From: DASRFA01 sp035651755
GTDB lineage: Bacteria > Desulfobacterota > Binatia > UBA12015
Reading direction: 5' to 3'
DNA length: 64,000 nucleotides
NCBI GenBank assembly: GCA_035651755.1
Contig: DASRFA010000040.1
Span: 248,001 to 312,000 of the forward strand
How positions within the stretch are numbered: position 1 is the first letter of the stretch; each line of letters starts with the position of its first letter. The position numbers were made by a program, and so were the translations under genes. The notes beneath the pieces are model-generated. The model had not been told where the DNA came from, made no database searches, and was given only the letters and a program-made list of their open reading frames with translations. This document shows positions 24,951-32,817 of this stretch, piece after piece.

Positions 24951-26735
24951 TCACTCCTCGTGGACGTCGTCTTCGAGCGCCGCTCTGAGCTTCGGGTTGT
25001 CGAGCGCGGCCAGTGCCAGGCTGTAGGGGTCCGTCTTCTCGGAGAGTCCTCGGCGCGCGATGTACCGTCGGGCCGCCGCTACGAGCTTCTGCGGTGCCCA
25101 ATGACCACTCGTGTCCGAACTGGAGCCATCGGTGCCCTCGGAGCGAAGCGCGACGAACTCGCTAAGGCTCTTCCCCGCCGAGATGTTGATGCGGCGAGTC
25201 GGCGAGCTGTCGGTTACGATCACGATCGGCGGAGGAAGGAGCGATACCTCCTCGGTGATCGTCGTTGCCATCTCGAGGAGCGTGGGGTCGGCTGGGATGT
25301 ACACGCGACCATGGTCGTCGCCGTTGCTGGCATCGCTCCGAACGACGCGCCCGACGATCTGACGGAATGAAAGAAGGGTGAGTCGGTTCGTGAGGTAGAC
25401 GACGCAGCGCAAGCGCCGAATGTCCACGCCCTCGGAGACCATGTTGACGGCGACGAGCCACGGCGCTCTCGACTTGCGAAAGCTACCGATCGCCTGGGCT
25501 GGCGCCGGATCTCCGGGATCGTTGAGGCGTGAGCAGGCGACCGTAGGTCGCTGCTTCAGGATCTCGGCGCGCAGGAAGGCGGCAACACGATCGGCGTGAT
25601 CGCAGTCAACGCATACAACCAATCCTCCCGCGTCGGCGTCGCCCGAACGGCGCAGATGAAGGAGGTAGTCGTTGGCGTCGCGGAGCATCGTGTGGGCGAT
25701 GGAACCTGCGGCGACGTATTCGAGAGCGGTCCGGAGACGCGAACGGGAGCCCCGCGCGTTCAGGTGCTGGTCATCGAAGGACACCGTGTGGGTCGCGCCG
25801 TCGGGAAGCCGGAACGTCGTGGTTCCGCGAGCGTGAACGAACTGCACGGGCCGGCATGCGGCGTCCCCGATCGCCTGCCCATAGTCGTAGCGAAAATGCG
25901 GCTTCGCGGAGCCGCCAACGGAAAGCACGAAGACGATCGGATCGCGCGCGGTCCTGAAGGGCGTTCCCGTAAGCGAGAGAATCGCCTTCGCTGATCCGGC
26001 AAATGCTTCCTGGGCGCTTCTTCCCCATCCGCCCCTGACGCCCGCGTGGTGGACCTCGTCGAAGACGAGCAGGGTGCGATGCCCAGGGTCGGTGGCGTGG
26101 GCCAAGAACATGTCGGTCGCGGCGAACAGCGATTGGTACGTAGAGACGACGCCGACCCAGCGATCGCCGATGGGCTCCGTCGGGCGCCAGTTCCGGGGCC
26201 CGCGGAGCGGCAATGTCGCGGAGAACGGGTCACGCGCCGAGGCAGACTCCGCCCAGCCATCGGCGATGCCAAGCGAGGGAACGACGATGATCACCCGAGA
26301 GATGCTCCCAGATGCGATCAGGCGATATGCAACCTCCAGCCCGAAGGTGGTCTTGCCGGCTCCCGGGCACGCCTCGACGAGGATGGGCTCGTTGAGGAGT
26401 AGCGGCATGACGACATCCAGGGCCGCCAGTTGCCACTTGCGGAGGACGCCGGCGCTGCGGGGCGCGATCGCATCAGTTCGGAAGAACTGTTCGATGACAG
26501 CTTGAGGGCGACTGCCTTTCCGGAGGTTGCAGCTTCCGCAGAGAGCTTGGCAGTTGTCGAGTCCAGTACTGCCGCCCTGCGAGTGCGGCTGGATGTGGTC
26601 GCCGTGCATCAGGTCGAAGGGAATGTGGCGACCGCAGAGGGTGCAGATCCGCCCTTGCCGTTCCCAAGCACGGCGCGTCTCGGCCCGGGTGAATGTTCGT
26701 CGTGCGGCGAGCACGAAGGTCCCATCGGGTGACAC
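24951..26735 (-). CDS. HNH nuclease-SF2 helicase fusion
   Basis: The N-terminus holds an HNH zinc-finger nuclease: CTLCGRHIPFDLMHGDHIQP, then NCQALCGSCNLRKG. A DEAD-type SF2 helicase follows, with Walker A ACPGAGKTTF, LLVFDEVHHAG (DEVH box), SLTGTPFR, and C-terminal MVSEGVDIRRLRCVVYL and QIVGRVVRSD. The translated frame continues upstream; GTG 26735 or ATG 26837 are possible starts, and the nuclease is complete from either. Helicase-nuclease fusions of this type are found in defence islands. It follows a HEPN-like gene and precedes two unknown genes on the same strand. Confidence 0.8.
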   Translation of the reverse strand: MSPDGTFVLAARRTFTRAETRRAWERQGRICTLCGRHIPFDLMHGDHIQPHSQGGSTGLDNCQALCGSCNLRKGSRPQAVIEQFFRTDAIAPRSAGVLRKWQLAALDVVMPLLLNEPILVEACPGAGKTTFGLEVAYRLIASGSISRVIIVVPSLGIADGWAESASARDPFSATLPLRGPRNWRPTEPIGDRWVGVVSTYQSLFAATDMFLAHATDPGHRTLLVFDEVHHAGVRGGWGRSAQEAFAGSAKAILSLTGTPFRTARDPIVFVLSVGGSAKPHFRYDYGQAIGDAACRPVQFVHARGTTTFRLPDGATHTVSFDDQHLNARGSRSRLRTALEYVAAGSIAHTMLRDANDYLLHLRRSGDADAGGLVVCVDCDHADRVAAFLRAEILKQRPTVACSRLNDPGDPAPAQAIGSFRKSRAPWLVAVNMVSEGVDIRRLRCVVYLTNRLTLLSFRQIVGRVVRSDASNGDDHGRVYIPADPTLLEMATTITEEVSLLPPPIVIVTDSSPTRRINISAGKSLSEFVALRSEGTDGSSSDTSGHWAPQKLVAAARRYIARRGLSEKTDPYSLALAALDNPKLRAALEDDVHEE

Positions 26736-26941
26736 GCGAGTAGTCCAAGCAGCAAATGATGGTCGCGGGCAAGTCAGTGAGACAAACCGCCGAGCGCCAG
26801 AGTGTAGCACACCCTTGGCCCGCCTGGAGAACAGCATGGGCAAAGGGGCACTGCCGATGCTGTCGCCGCGGGGACCGGGAATGCAATGTCGTCGTGGTAG
26901 AAGCTCGAAGGCTCCACGCTGACTTGCTGGTGCCGAGCCCT

Positions 26942-27655
26942 TTAGGAGCGAGTAGCGAGGCTTGCGCGGTGCGGCTCGAGTATGCTCGGGATACCGAGGT
27001 AAAGGTAGAAAGAGTCGAGAAAGGCGACGGCGGTATCCACCGCCCACGCTGCGCAGCCGGCGCTGAGACATTGATGCGGAAAGAAGTTGACGCCGCTCGC
27101 TGGTATGAACGGAGGGCGCGGGTGCTGGAGTCGCATCATGGCCGCGAACGTCTTGGAGTCCTCGAGCTGGACTCCCCACTTCGATTTGTAATGAACCAGG
27201 GCGTTTCGAAGTTTGACGAGGAGTGCGGCGTCCTGCGAAGGCTGAGCGCCGCGATCAAGAGTCTCCTTGTGTAGCAGGTGCAGCACCAACTTGTAGCGCG
27301 ACAACGTGTCCTCGCCATCGATCACCTCGGCCATGGGAGCAAGGAAGTCGCGCGCGGCGATATCTGTGTCGCCGGAGCCGAGGTGATGGCCGGGGCCATG
27401 GACGCAGACCTCCCAGATCTCGGCATCGAGAGCAGCGACCGCCTGCGTGATGGCGGCGACCACGTACGCCCGATGGTTGGACCGAACTACTTCGGTGATT
27501 GAATCTGGCGCTTCGCGCTCTATCGCATCAGCGCATCTCGAGAAGAATGCGGCCCCTATCAGGAACTGAGCGGTGAAGCTGTAGCGGACGTCGGCAGTTG
27601 CCGAGAATCCGGCTGTGACACCCAGGTCAACTGAGGTTTCGTCCGTTTCGCTCAT
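26942..27655 (-). CDS. HEPN-like protein linking the Ubl and helicase modules
   Basis: The 237-residue, mostly helical protein contains LVKLRNALVHYKSKWG, an R-x4-H pattern typical of HEPN domains, many of which are RNases or toxin parts. The start ATG 27655 has GGAGGTGC upstream and lies 60 bases after the E1-JAB stop. A helix-rich C-terminus (AVDTAVAFLDSFYLYLG) follows. It could be the effector of either neighbouring system. The HEPN assignment rests on this motif and helical content. Confidence 0.55.
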   Translation of the reverse strand: MSETDETSVDLGVTAGFSATADVRYSFTAQFLIGAAFFSRCADAIEREAPDSITEVVRSNHRAYVVAAITQAVAALDAEIWEVCVHGPGHHLGSGDTDIAARDFLAPMAEVIDGEDTLSRYKLVLHLLHKETLDRGAQPSQDAALLVKLRNALVHYKSKWGVQLEDSKTFAAMMRLQHPRPPFIPASGVNFFPHQCLSAGCAAWAVDTAVAFLDSFYLYLGIPSILEPHRASLATRS

Positions 27656-27715
27656 CGGGCCGCACCTCCCGCTCGAACCACTAGCAAAGTAGCGTCTGAG
27701 CCGCCTGGAAGATGA

Positions 27716-29119
27716 TCAGCCCAGAACGTTGCATGCCGTCGCCGTGAACGGCGTGACGTCGCAGTCCTCGTTGCAGGCGCGCTTACTACTCACTTCCATC
27801 TTTCCTGGGTACGCGTGGTACATCTGCGGGCCGCAACCGCCTACCCGCTCGCTCCCGGAGATCAGTCCCACGGCTTGCAGGACCTCGTGCGCGGCAACGC
27901 TCAGGCTGAACGCGAACACGTTTCGGCGGCCGTAGCGCTCTCGTTCGGCTTGAGTCAATCCGCGAATGTAATCCGGGTCGTCGAGCTTGCCGTCTCGATC
28001 CAGCGCGACATCACTTCGCCGAATGGCATCGATGCAGTAGAGACAGGCGTGCCCTGGTCCGACGGTATGGATGCGCCAGTCGACGTGAACGAGCTTTCCC
28101 GCGTCATTGACGCGGGCGAGGATCCCGCCGTCGATCACCGGGATCAGGTGGGCGTAGGCGACGGTGTTGAGGATGTGCCGCGGCCACGGTCGGTCGACGC
28201 AGCAGATGAGCAGGTCACAATCCATGGCGCGCGCCAGCGCTGCTCGGTTGACGACCGAGTCCGCGACAGGGTCAGCTGAAAACGTCTCGCTCGTGTGCGA
28301 TCGGTCGACGAGGCGCTTCGAGATCGCCACCTTCGCCAGCTTTGCGCCTGCATCGTCACGATAGGCGCCGAGAGTTCTATCCAGGTTCCTCAGCTCGAGA
28401 GCGTCGTGATCGATGAGCATGAGATCCTGTGCGCCCGTGCGACTGAACGCTTCAGCAACAATCGATCCGACACTACCGAGTCCGATGATGCCGATCCGCG
28501 AGCGGACGAGATCTGCCTGCGCGCGTCGTCCCCATACGGAGATCGTTGCGGCCTGACTTTCGGGGGGCTCCGGCTCCGGCCTGAGATCAGGGTGAAAACT
28601 CAATCGCAGGTGCCTGCCCACGGACCGAACGGTAGTGGCCCACCGTCGCTCGTACTGATGCCGCCCAACGCGGAGCCAAAAGCGGGCGCTCCATGTCGAG
28701 TCAGTCCCCCATGTCATGCCGAGGAGCGGAAGGCCAGTGGCGCCCGCGACGAGCCCAGCGAGGCGCTCACGTTCAGCGACAACATCGTCGTCGCTCATGT
28801 CCTGCCAACCGGGTCCCGGGTGGCTATGCGCGAGCGCAACGCCGTGATCCTTTGGACATTCGTCCAAGACGCGCTGGATATACTTGGGCATGAACGCGAC
28901 GTTGCCTTGCAAGATGCGGTCGCCCTCAGCCGGGAGCGCGATGCGATTCAGAATAGCCGCGTATCGCGAGCGACCCGGACTCGGGCGCCAATACGCGAAC
29001 GTCAAGTCCTCCTGAAAGCGGCCCTTGTTCAGGTGGGCCGCGAGTAGGTCATCGAGCGTCCGTGTGAGCGCCACCGAAAACTCGACGCCGGTGAAGTCTA
29101 CCGCCTGGTAGCCGTACAT
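27716..29119 (-). CDS. JAB peptidase-E1 (ThiF-type) fusion of a bacterial ubiquitin-like system
   Basis: The 467-residue fusion has an N-terminal JAB/MPN domain with HSHPGPGWQDMSDDD (His98, His100, Ser109, Asp112). An E1/ThiF domain follows, with IGIIGLGSVGSIVAEAF (209-225), the acidic LIDHD (235-239), NLDR, and cysteine pairs CLYC and CNEDC that may bind zinc. The E1 would adenylate the ubiquitin-like protein; the JAB domain could trim or remove it. It starts directly after the E2-like stop (TAGATG). Comparable operons are the Bil and Bub types. Confidence 0.85.
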   Translation of the reverse strand: MYGYQAVDFTGVEFSVALTRTLDDLLAAHLNKGRFQEDLTFAYWRPSPGRSRYAAILNRIALPAEGDRILQGNVAFMPKYIQRVLDECPKDHGVALAHSHPGPGWQDMSDDDVVAERERLAGLVAGATGLPLLGMTWGTDSTWSARFWLRVGRHQYERRWATTVRSVGRHLRLSFHPDLRPEPEPPESQAATISVWGRRAQADLVRSRIGIIGLGSVGSIVAEAFSRTGAQDLMLIDHDALELRNLDRTLGAYRDDAGAKLAKVAISKRLVDRSHTSETFSADPVADSVVNRAALARAMDCDLLICCVDRPWPRHILNTVAYAHLIPVIDGGILARVNDAGKLVHVDWRIHTVGPGHACLYCIDAIRRSDVALDRDGKLDDPDYIRGLTQAERERYGRRNVFAFSLSVAAHEVLQAVGLISGSERVGGCGPQMYHAYPGKMEVSSKRACNEDCDVTPFTATACNVLG

Positions 29120-29461
29120 CTAGGTTTCCGCGAGAACCTTGAGAATATGGGCGAGGAAGTTCTTCGGCGTCCCCGGCTTGTCGAAGCGTCGACTGAGATA
29201 CTGCCAGTCGCTCCCGACGGGACTGGTCTGGCTGTTCATCTGGCCCATCGTTACGAGGTGAGGTCGCACGTGCACGGCGGCCTCGGGTGCCCATGGCACC
29301 TCCGTGGTCCGCAGGATCGCCACCTCACACTCGGTGCCGCTGTGTCTGCCGCCCGCGATGCGAACGCCATTCAGGTGGAGGTAGATCTGGCCGCCGACCG
29401 TGAGCCGCTCGACGACCAGCCCCGAACGCTGGACGTGCTGTTCGAACTCGTCAACGGTCAT
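29120..29461 (-). CDS. E2-like (Prok-E2_E type) conjugating protein
   Basis: The 113-residue protein has the E2-like strand pattern around CEVAILRTTEVPWAPE and ends with SDWQYLSRRFDKP plus a helix, as in Prok-E2_E proteins. Its only cysteine, Cys45, lies in a predicted strand rather than at the expected active site. That fits reports that Bub-type enzymes use serine oxyesters, though this is inference. It overlaps the Ubl gene by four bases (ATGA) and abuts the E1 gene. Confidence 0.7.
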   Translation of the reverse strand: MTVDEFEQHVQRSGLVVERLTVGGQIYLHLNGVRIAGGRHSGTECEVAILRTTEVPWAPEAAVHVRPHLVTMGQMNSQTSPVGSDWQYLSRRFDKPGTPKNFLAHILKVLAET

Positions 29462-29733
29462 GATCGCCTCTGCGCGGGTGAAGAGGTCGGCGTCGGCCCC
29501 GTGTGCTGGGCTTGAAATCGCTGGTTCGGGTGGATCTTGACCTTCCGGTCGTACTCGCTGTCGTAGTCCTCCGGCGGGTTCTCGCTTCTCAGCGTGTAGT
29601 CCGTCGCCGGGGAGAAGCCCGCCCCCGCGAGGATACGCCTCACGGTCGGGTCGTCTTCGGTCGTCGACTCGCGCTCGCCGTTCACGAAGTAGATCGTCTC
29701 GGGCTTGTGCTCATGTGCCCGCTGCTCGCTCAT
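29458..29733 (-). CDS. Ubiquitin-like protein (multi-ubiquitin family type)
   Basis: From ATG 29733 (GGAG six bases upstream) the product is 91 residues. It has a β-grasp-type pattern IYFVNGERES, then PTVRRILAGAGFSP, YTLRSE and RKVKIHPNQRFQAQ. This resembles single-domain members of the multi-ubiquitin family. The tail ends GPTPTSSPAQRRS rather than with a terminal glycine, so C-terminal trimming by the JAB domain would be expected. It is first in the operon Ubl-E2-E1/JAB. Confidence 0.75.
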   Translation of the reverse strand: MSEQRAHEHKPETIYFVNGERESTTEDDPTVRRILAGAGFSPATDYTLRSENPPEDYDSEYDRKVKIHPNQRFQAQHTGPTPTSSPAQRRS

Positions 29734-29739
29734 GGTCAT

Positions 29740-29920
29740 CTCCTGGTTCCTGGACGCCGGTGCCTTGCGCCGGCTCCGCGGTTGCGGCGGGAGACCTCGA
29801 CGCCCGCCTATTGTGAAGACACGTCGTCTATAGCGAATACCGCTCGCTCATGCAAACCATGGAAGTGGTTGTTTTGCGAGCGGAAGTCGCCTAGGGTCCG
29901 GATAGGGGGGAGGAGGGGCG
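29740..29920. promoter_or_regulatory. Divergent control region of the Ubl operon and XRE/ImmA pair
   Basis: The 180-base gap drives the Ubl operon leftwards and the regulator pair rightwards. It includes an AT-richer stretch near 29813-29880 and an imperfect dyad around 29845-29885 (AATACCGCTCGCTCATGC with TTTTGCGAGCGG). A strong ribosome site GGGAGGAGGGG lies just before ATG 29921. The XRE protein is a good candidate to bind here. Confidence 0.55.
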
Positions 29921-30331
29921 ATGCCGACAACCGGGGATCGGATCAGGGAGGTTCGTGCGAAGCGTGAGATGACGCAGGACGAACTCGCCCGGGCCTCCGG
30001 CATCAGCAATGGGTTCCTCTCCGACATCGAGAACAACAACCGAAACGTGAGTTCCCAGGCGCTTCTTCGGATCGCCAACGCCCTAGGCGCGTCGGTCGAC
30101 TATCTTCTCCGGGGAGAAACGGGCGGTGCGGTAGGCGAACCGAAGCCGATCGTGATCCCTCCGGAGCTCTCCGCTGCGGCGGAGGAGCTGGGGTTGAGCT
30201 TTGGCGAGACGGTCGAACTCCTTGAGGCTCATCGGTCAGTGATCGCGCGGCGGAGTACGCGAACGACGCGGGCATTCACCGTCGAAGACTGGAAGAACCT
30301 TCACAAAGCGATCAAGAAGGTATTTGGCTGA
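29921..30331 (+). CDS. XRE-family regulator (CapH-like position)
   Basis: The 136-residue protein starts with a canonical HTH: IREVRAKREMTQDELARASG and NGFLSDIENNNRNVSSQALL. It continues with ANALGASVDYLL and a short C-terminal helical part. It is divergent from the Ubl operon and coupled to a metallopeptidase gene, matching CapH/CapP control of CBASS operons: a repressor is cleaved by an ImmA/IrrE-type protease after DNA damage or infection. Regulation of the Ubl operon is inferred from position. Confidence 0.8.
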   Translation: MPTTGDRIREVRAKREMTQDELARASGISNGFLSDIENNNRNVSSQALLRIANALGASVDYLLRGETGGAVGEPKPIVIPPELSAAAEELGLSFGETVELLEAHRSVIARRSTRTTRAFTVEDWKNLHKAIKKVFG

Positions 30332-30332
30332 C

Positions 30333-31352
30333 GTGGCGTCGCGACTCAGCAGCTCGGTTCAGGTGCAAACGCTCGCGCGGGATCTCGGCCTCAAGCCGGA
30401 CACCGATCCTGTCCGAGAAGTTCTGCGGTTCTGCAAGAAACGGATCGCAAGCTTCCTGAAGGAGTTTCCGGGAACGACCACCCTCTCCGAGTTGCTCGAT
30501 TTGGTAGCCGCGTCTGTAAGTACGACATTCGAAGTCGTGCGCAGTCAGGACGACCTCGATGGCGTCAAGCAAAAGTACCTAGAACGCGGCGAGCTCATCT
30601 TTGCCAACCTCGACCACGAGCTAGCGGACGAGGTGTTCGGTCTAACCTTTCGGCGCACGCGGAGAGAACCATGGGAGCGCAACTTCGTGTCTGTAATTGA
30701 CGGCCGAGGAGAGAAGACCGCGCGAGAGTTCTTCACGAAGTGGCACGAGGTTGGTCACCTTCTCGTGCTGACCGATCAACTGCGTCTGAGTTTTCGGCGT
30801 ACCCATGCCGCGGAACACCGGAAGGATGCCGAGGAGTCTCTGATCGACGTCATTGCCGGTCACGTCGGGTTCTATCCGCCCTTCGTCCGGCCGTTGGCGT
30901 CGGGATGGATCTCGTTTCGGAAGGTCGAGGACCTCAGGCAACAACTCTGCCCGGAGGCGAGTTGGGAAGCCTCCGTGAACGGGTTCAGCGCCGCGTGGCC
31001 GTCGCCCTGCATCCTCCTGCGGGCGGAGCTCGCCCTCCGCAGGAGTGAGGAACAGACGAAGGGGCAGGGAGCGTTCTCGTTCGGTAGCGTCCCGACGCCA
31101 GCGCTCCGAGCGATCCGCATCACGCCGAACGATGTCGCGCGCCGAGAAGGATTCTCTATCCATCCGCGCATGCGCGTGCCGACGGCCTCGATCATCTCGC
31201 ATGTGTTTGCAGGGACGGCTGCGCCCGGGGTCGCAGAAGAAGATCTCTCCTGGTGGCAGTCCAGTGACGGGACCATCCTGCCAGCGCGCCGTATTCGCGT
31301 CGAAGCTAGAGTCGCTTGGAACGGCGTGGAGGCTTTGGTTCAACCGGTGTAA
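30333..31352 (+). CDS. ImmA/IrrE-type zinc metallopeptidase (CapP-like position)
   Basis: The HExxH motif is KWHEVGHLLVL (His141, Glu142, His145 counted from TTG 30324), followed by DAEESLIDVIAGH with likely third-ligand acids. Length is about 340 residues, including a C-terminal domain after residue 200. The start may be GTG 30333 or TTG 30324, which overlaps the XRE stop. Such proteases cleave their partner XRE repressor. Its location next to the XRE gene and divergent from a Ubl operon suggests inducible control of that system. Confidence 0.8.
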   Translation: MASRLSSSVQVQTLARDLGLKPDTDPVREVLRFCKKRIASFLKEFPGTTTLSELLDLVAASVSTTFEVVRSQDDLDGVKQKYLERGELIFANLDHELADEVFGLTFRRTRREPWERNFVSVIDGRGEKTAREFFTKWHEVGHLLVLTDQLRLSFRRTHAAEHRKDAEESLIDVIAGHVGFYPPFVRPLASGWISFRKVEDLRQQLCPEASWEASVNGFSAAWPSPCILLRAELALRRSEEQTKGQGAFSFGSVPTPALRAIRITPNDVARREGFSIHPRMRVPTASIISHVFAGTAAPGVAEEDLSWWQSSDGTILPARRIRVEARVAWNGVEALVQPV

Positions 31353-31410
31353 AGGTCTGGAGTCCGTCGGCCGCCTTCGGAGCGACGTGCGCCAGGGCAT
31401 CGAGAAGTAC

Positions 31411-31445
31411 ATCCCAAGTTCGAGGTATGCTCCGACACGGTCCAC
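31411..31445 (+). repeat. 35-bp direct repeat, copy 1
   Basis: ATCCCAAGTTCGAGGTATGC followed by a variable octamer and GGTCCAC. It matches 32862-32896 at 31 of 35 positions. The two copies bracket the small gene 31550-31747 and the DUF4238 gene. Both, read on the minus strand, encode VDR..AYLELG, so a shared coding remnant is possible. Confidence 0.75.
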
Positions 31446-31478
31446 AAAACTTGCCGCAAACGGCAACATACCCATCCT
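31441..31478 (+). repeat. Shared operator-like repeat, copy A
   Basis: TCCACAAAA, then TTGCCGCAAACGGCAA (a palindrome at 31451-31466), then CATACCCATCCT. The flanks match 36151-36188, just upstream of the XRE gene at 36225. It may be an orphan copy of that gene's control region. Confidence 0.6.
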
Positions 31479-31515
31479 ATTGGTGGGCCTCACATTTTGG
31501 CATTCTGAGAGTGGG

Positions 31516-31539
31516 CTCCTGGGTCTAAGACCCTAGGAG
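31516..31539 (+). terminator. Intergenic hairpin, possible bidirectional terminator
   Basis: CTCCTGGGTC and GACCCTAGGAG form a nearly perfect stem around TAA, with no long T-run. It lies between the metallopeptidase gene and the convergent small gene ending at 31550. Confidence 0.4.
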
Positions 31540-31549
31540 AATCGAACTT

Positions 31550-31747
31550 TCAGAATAGTTCCAACTGCTCCGGATCTTCCAGTGCCGGCTTCGACTTTCC
31601 CTGCGTGAGCTCTCGCTCGGCGATCCTCACGACCAGCTCGAGATAGCGGTCAAAGTTCACCTGGGCACGCTTGAGCTCCTCGTCGGAGAGGTGTGGATAC
31701 AAGTGACGGAACAGCGCTCGGAGCTTGTCCTCGATTAATGTATTCAT
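31550..31747 (-). CDS. Small helical protein, paralogue of 34365-34544
   Basis: The 65-residue product contains IEDKLRALFRHLYPHLSDEELKRAQVNFDRYLELVVRI, written here only to mark the core: LFRHLYPHLSDEELKRAQ and NFDRYLELVVRI. The same core (MFRKLYPSLSVEELERAQ, NFDRYIALVVRI) occurs in the gene preceding the serine recombinase. Here no recombinase follows. Start is ATG 31747. Function is unknown; it may be a recombinase accessory. Confidence 0.6.
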   Translation of the reverse strand: MNTLIEDKLRALFRHLYPHLSDEELKRAQVNFDRYLELVVRIAERELTQGKSKPALEDPEQLELF

Positions 31748-31824
31748 TCCCGTATACTGCCACCTGTAAAAGCGGCCCACGGAACGGCTGCCGTGGCGGT
31801 TCTAGCGGGGATTGACTAGACTGA

Positions 31825-32817
31825 ATGTCAATGGACGATGGGCGACAGATAACTAGGCGTCAACACTTTGTATCCCAGTTTTATCTGCGACAGTTTGTGA
31901 ATGCTGCCAATGAGCTCGAACGACTCGACTGTGAGAAGGTGAAGATCGTGTCGCCGGCCGGACCACGCGGAGTTGCTCAGGAGCACTTCTTTTACGGGAT
32001 CAAAACAGGTGAGGCTGACGAAGTAAGTCAGGTTGTGGAGGCTGGCCTTCAGGAATTTGAGGATGCAATTGCACCAGAACTGCCAGGTATTGTTGAAAGA
32101 TTTAGCGGTACCGATCGTATCAGGCCTGAGGACAAAAAGCTCGTTAGCCTTCTTATGAGCTTGTTTTGGATGCGCGGCCCAGCAATGCGACAAAGTATCA
32201 ACCGTACGCATGAGCAGATGGCGAAGCAGACGATGGCGCTCTTATTCGATCGGCCAGATACGAATCCGATATTCGATCGATTTGAGAGGGATACCGGGAA
32301 TCGCTTGTCTCCCGAAACGAGAGAAGAGTTGGGGAGGGTGTTTCGCGAGGGCTCATACGCGTTGGATCCGAACAACCACCAGCACTTGATGATGCTAGAT
32401 TCGATTCAGAACTTTGCCAACCTCTTCAACGCTCAGCGGTGGTGTATCCATGTATCGAGGACGGATAAGTTCATTACTTCCGACAATCCGGTCGTTGTAA
32501 CCCAACCGCCACCGCGCGGATTCTACGGTTACTCGTTCTTAGAGCGCACACACTATTTCCCGCTGGCACCGCATATTCTCATCGAGGGATCGTATCCGAA
32601 AGAGAACGGCAAGAGCATCAAGCGCAAGACGTTATTTAGCGGAGATCGGCAACGGGTCCTGGCGTTGAACTTGCAGACCGCTGCTCACGCGCACCGATAT
32701 GCCCTGGCAGGAAATCGCGGGGATCTCGAGAGAGTTCGCGAGGTAGCGGAGCGGATCGGGAAGTATCAGCAATCGGGAGGTGGTCAAGCGGTGTCCAATG
32801 CCGGCAAAAGTCAGTGA
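31825..32817 (+). CDS. DUF4238-family protein
   Basis: The protein (330 residues) has the DUF4238 opening RRQHFVSQFYLRQF and the later DKFITSDNPVVV, followed by FFPLAPHILIEG-like residues (THYFPLAPHILIEG). DUF4238 proteins are common in accessory and defence regions and have no established activity. It converges on the recombinase gene, overlapping it by seven bases. It lies between the two 35-bp repeats. Confidence 0.8.
   Translation: MSMDDGRQITRRQHFVSQFYLRQFVNAANELERLDCEKVKIVSPAGPRGVAQEHFFYGIKTGEADEVSQVVEAGLQEFEDAIAPELPGIVERFSGTDRIRPEDKKLVSLLMSLFWMRGPAMRQSINRTHEQMAKQTMALLFDRPDTNPIFDRFERDTGNRLSPETREELGRVFREGSYALDPNNHQHLMMLDSIQNFANLFNAQRWCIHVSRTDKFITSDNPVVVTQPPPRGFYGYSFLERTHYFPLAPHILIEGSYPKENGKSIKRKTLFSGDRQRVLALNLQTAAHAHRYALAGNRGDLERVREVAERIGKYQQSGGGQAVSNAGKSQ

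Noticed and set aside
27716..31352. CBASS operon
   Set aside because: No CD-NTase or cyclic-nucleotide effector is present; only the regulator pair is CBASS-like.
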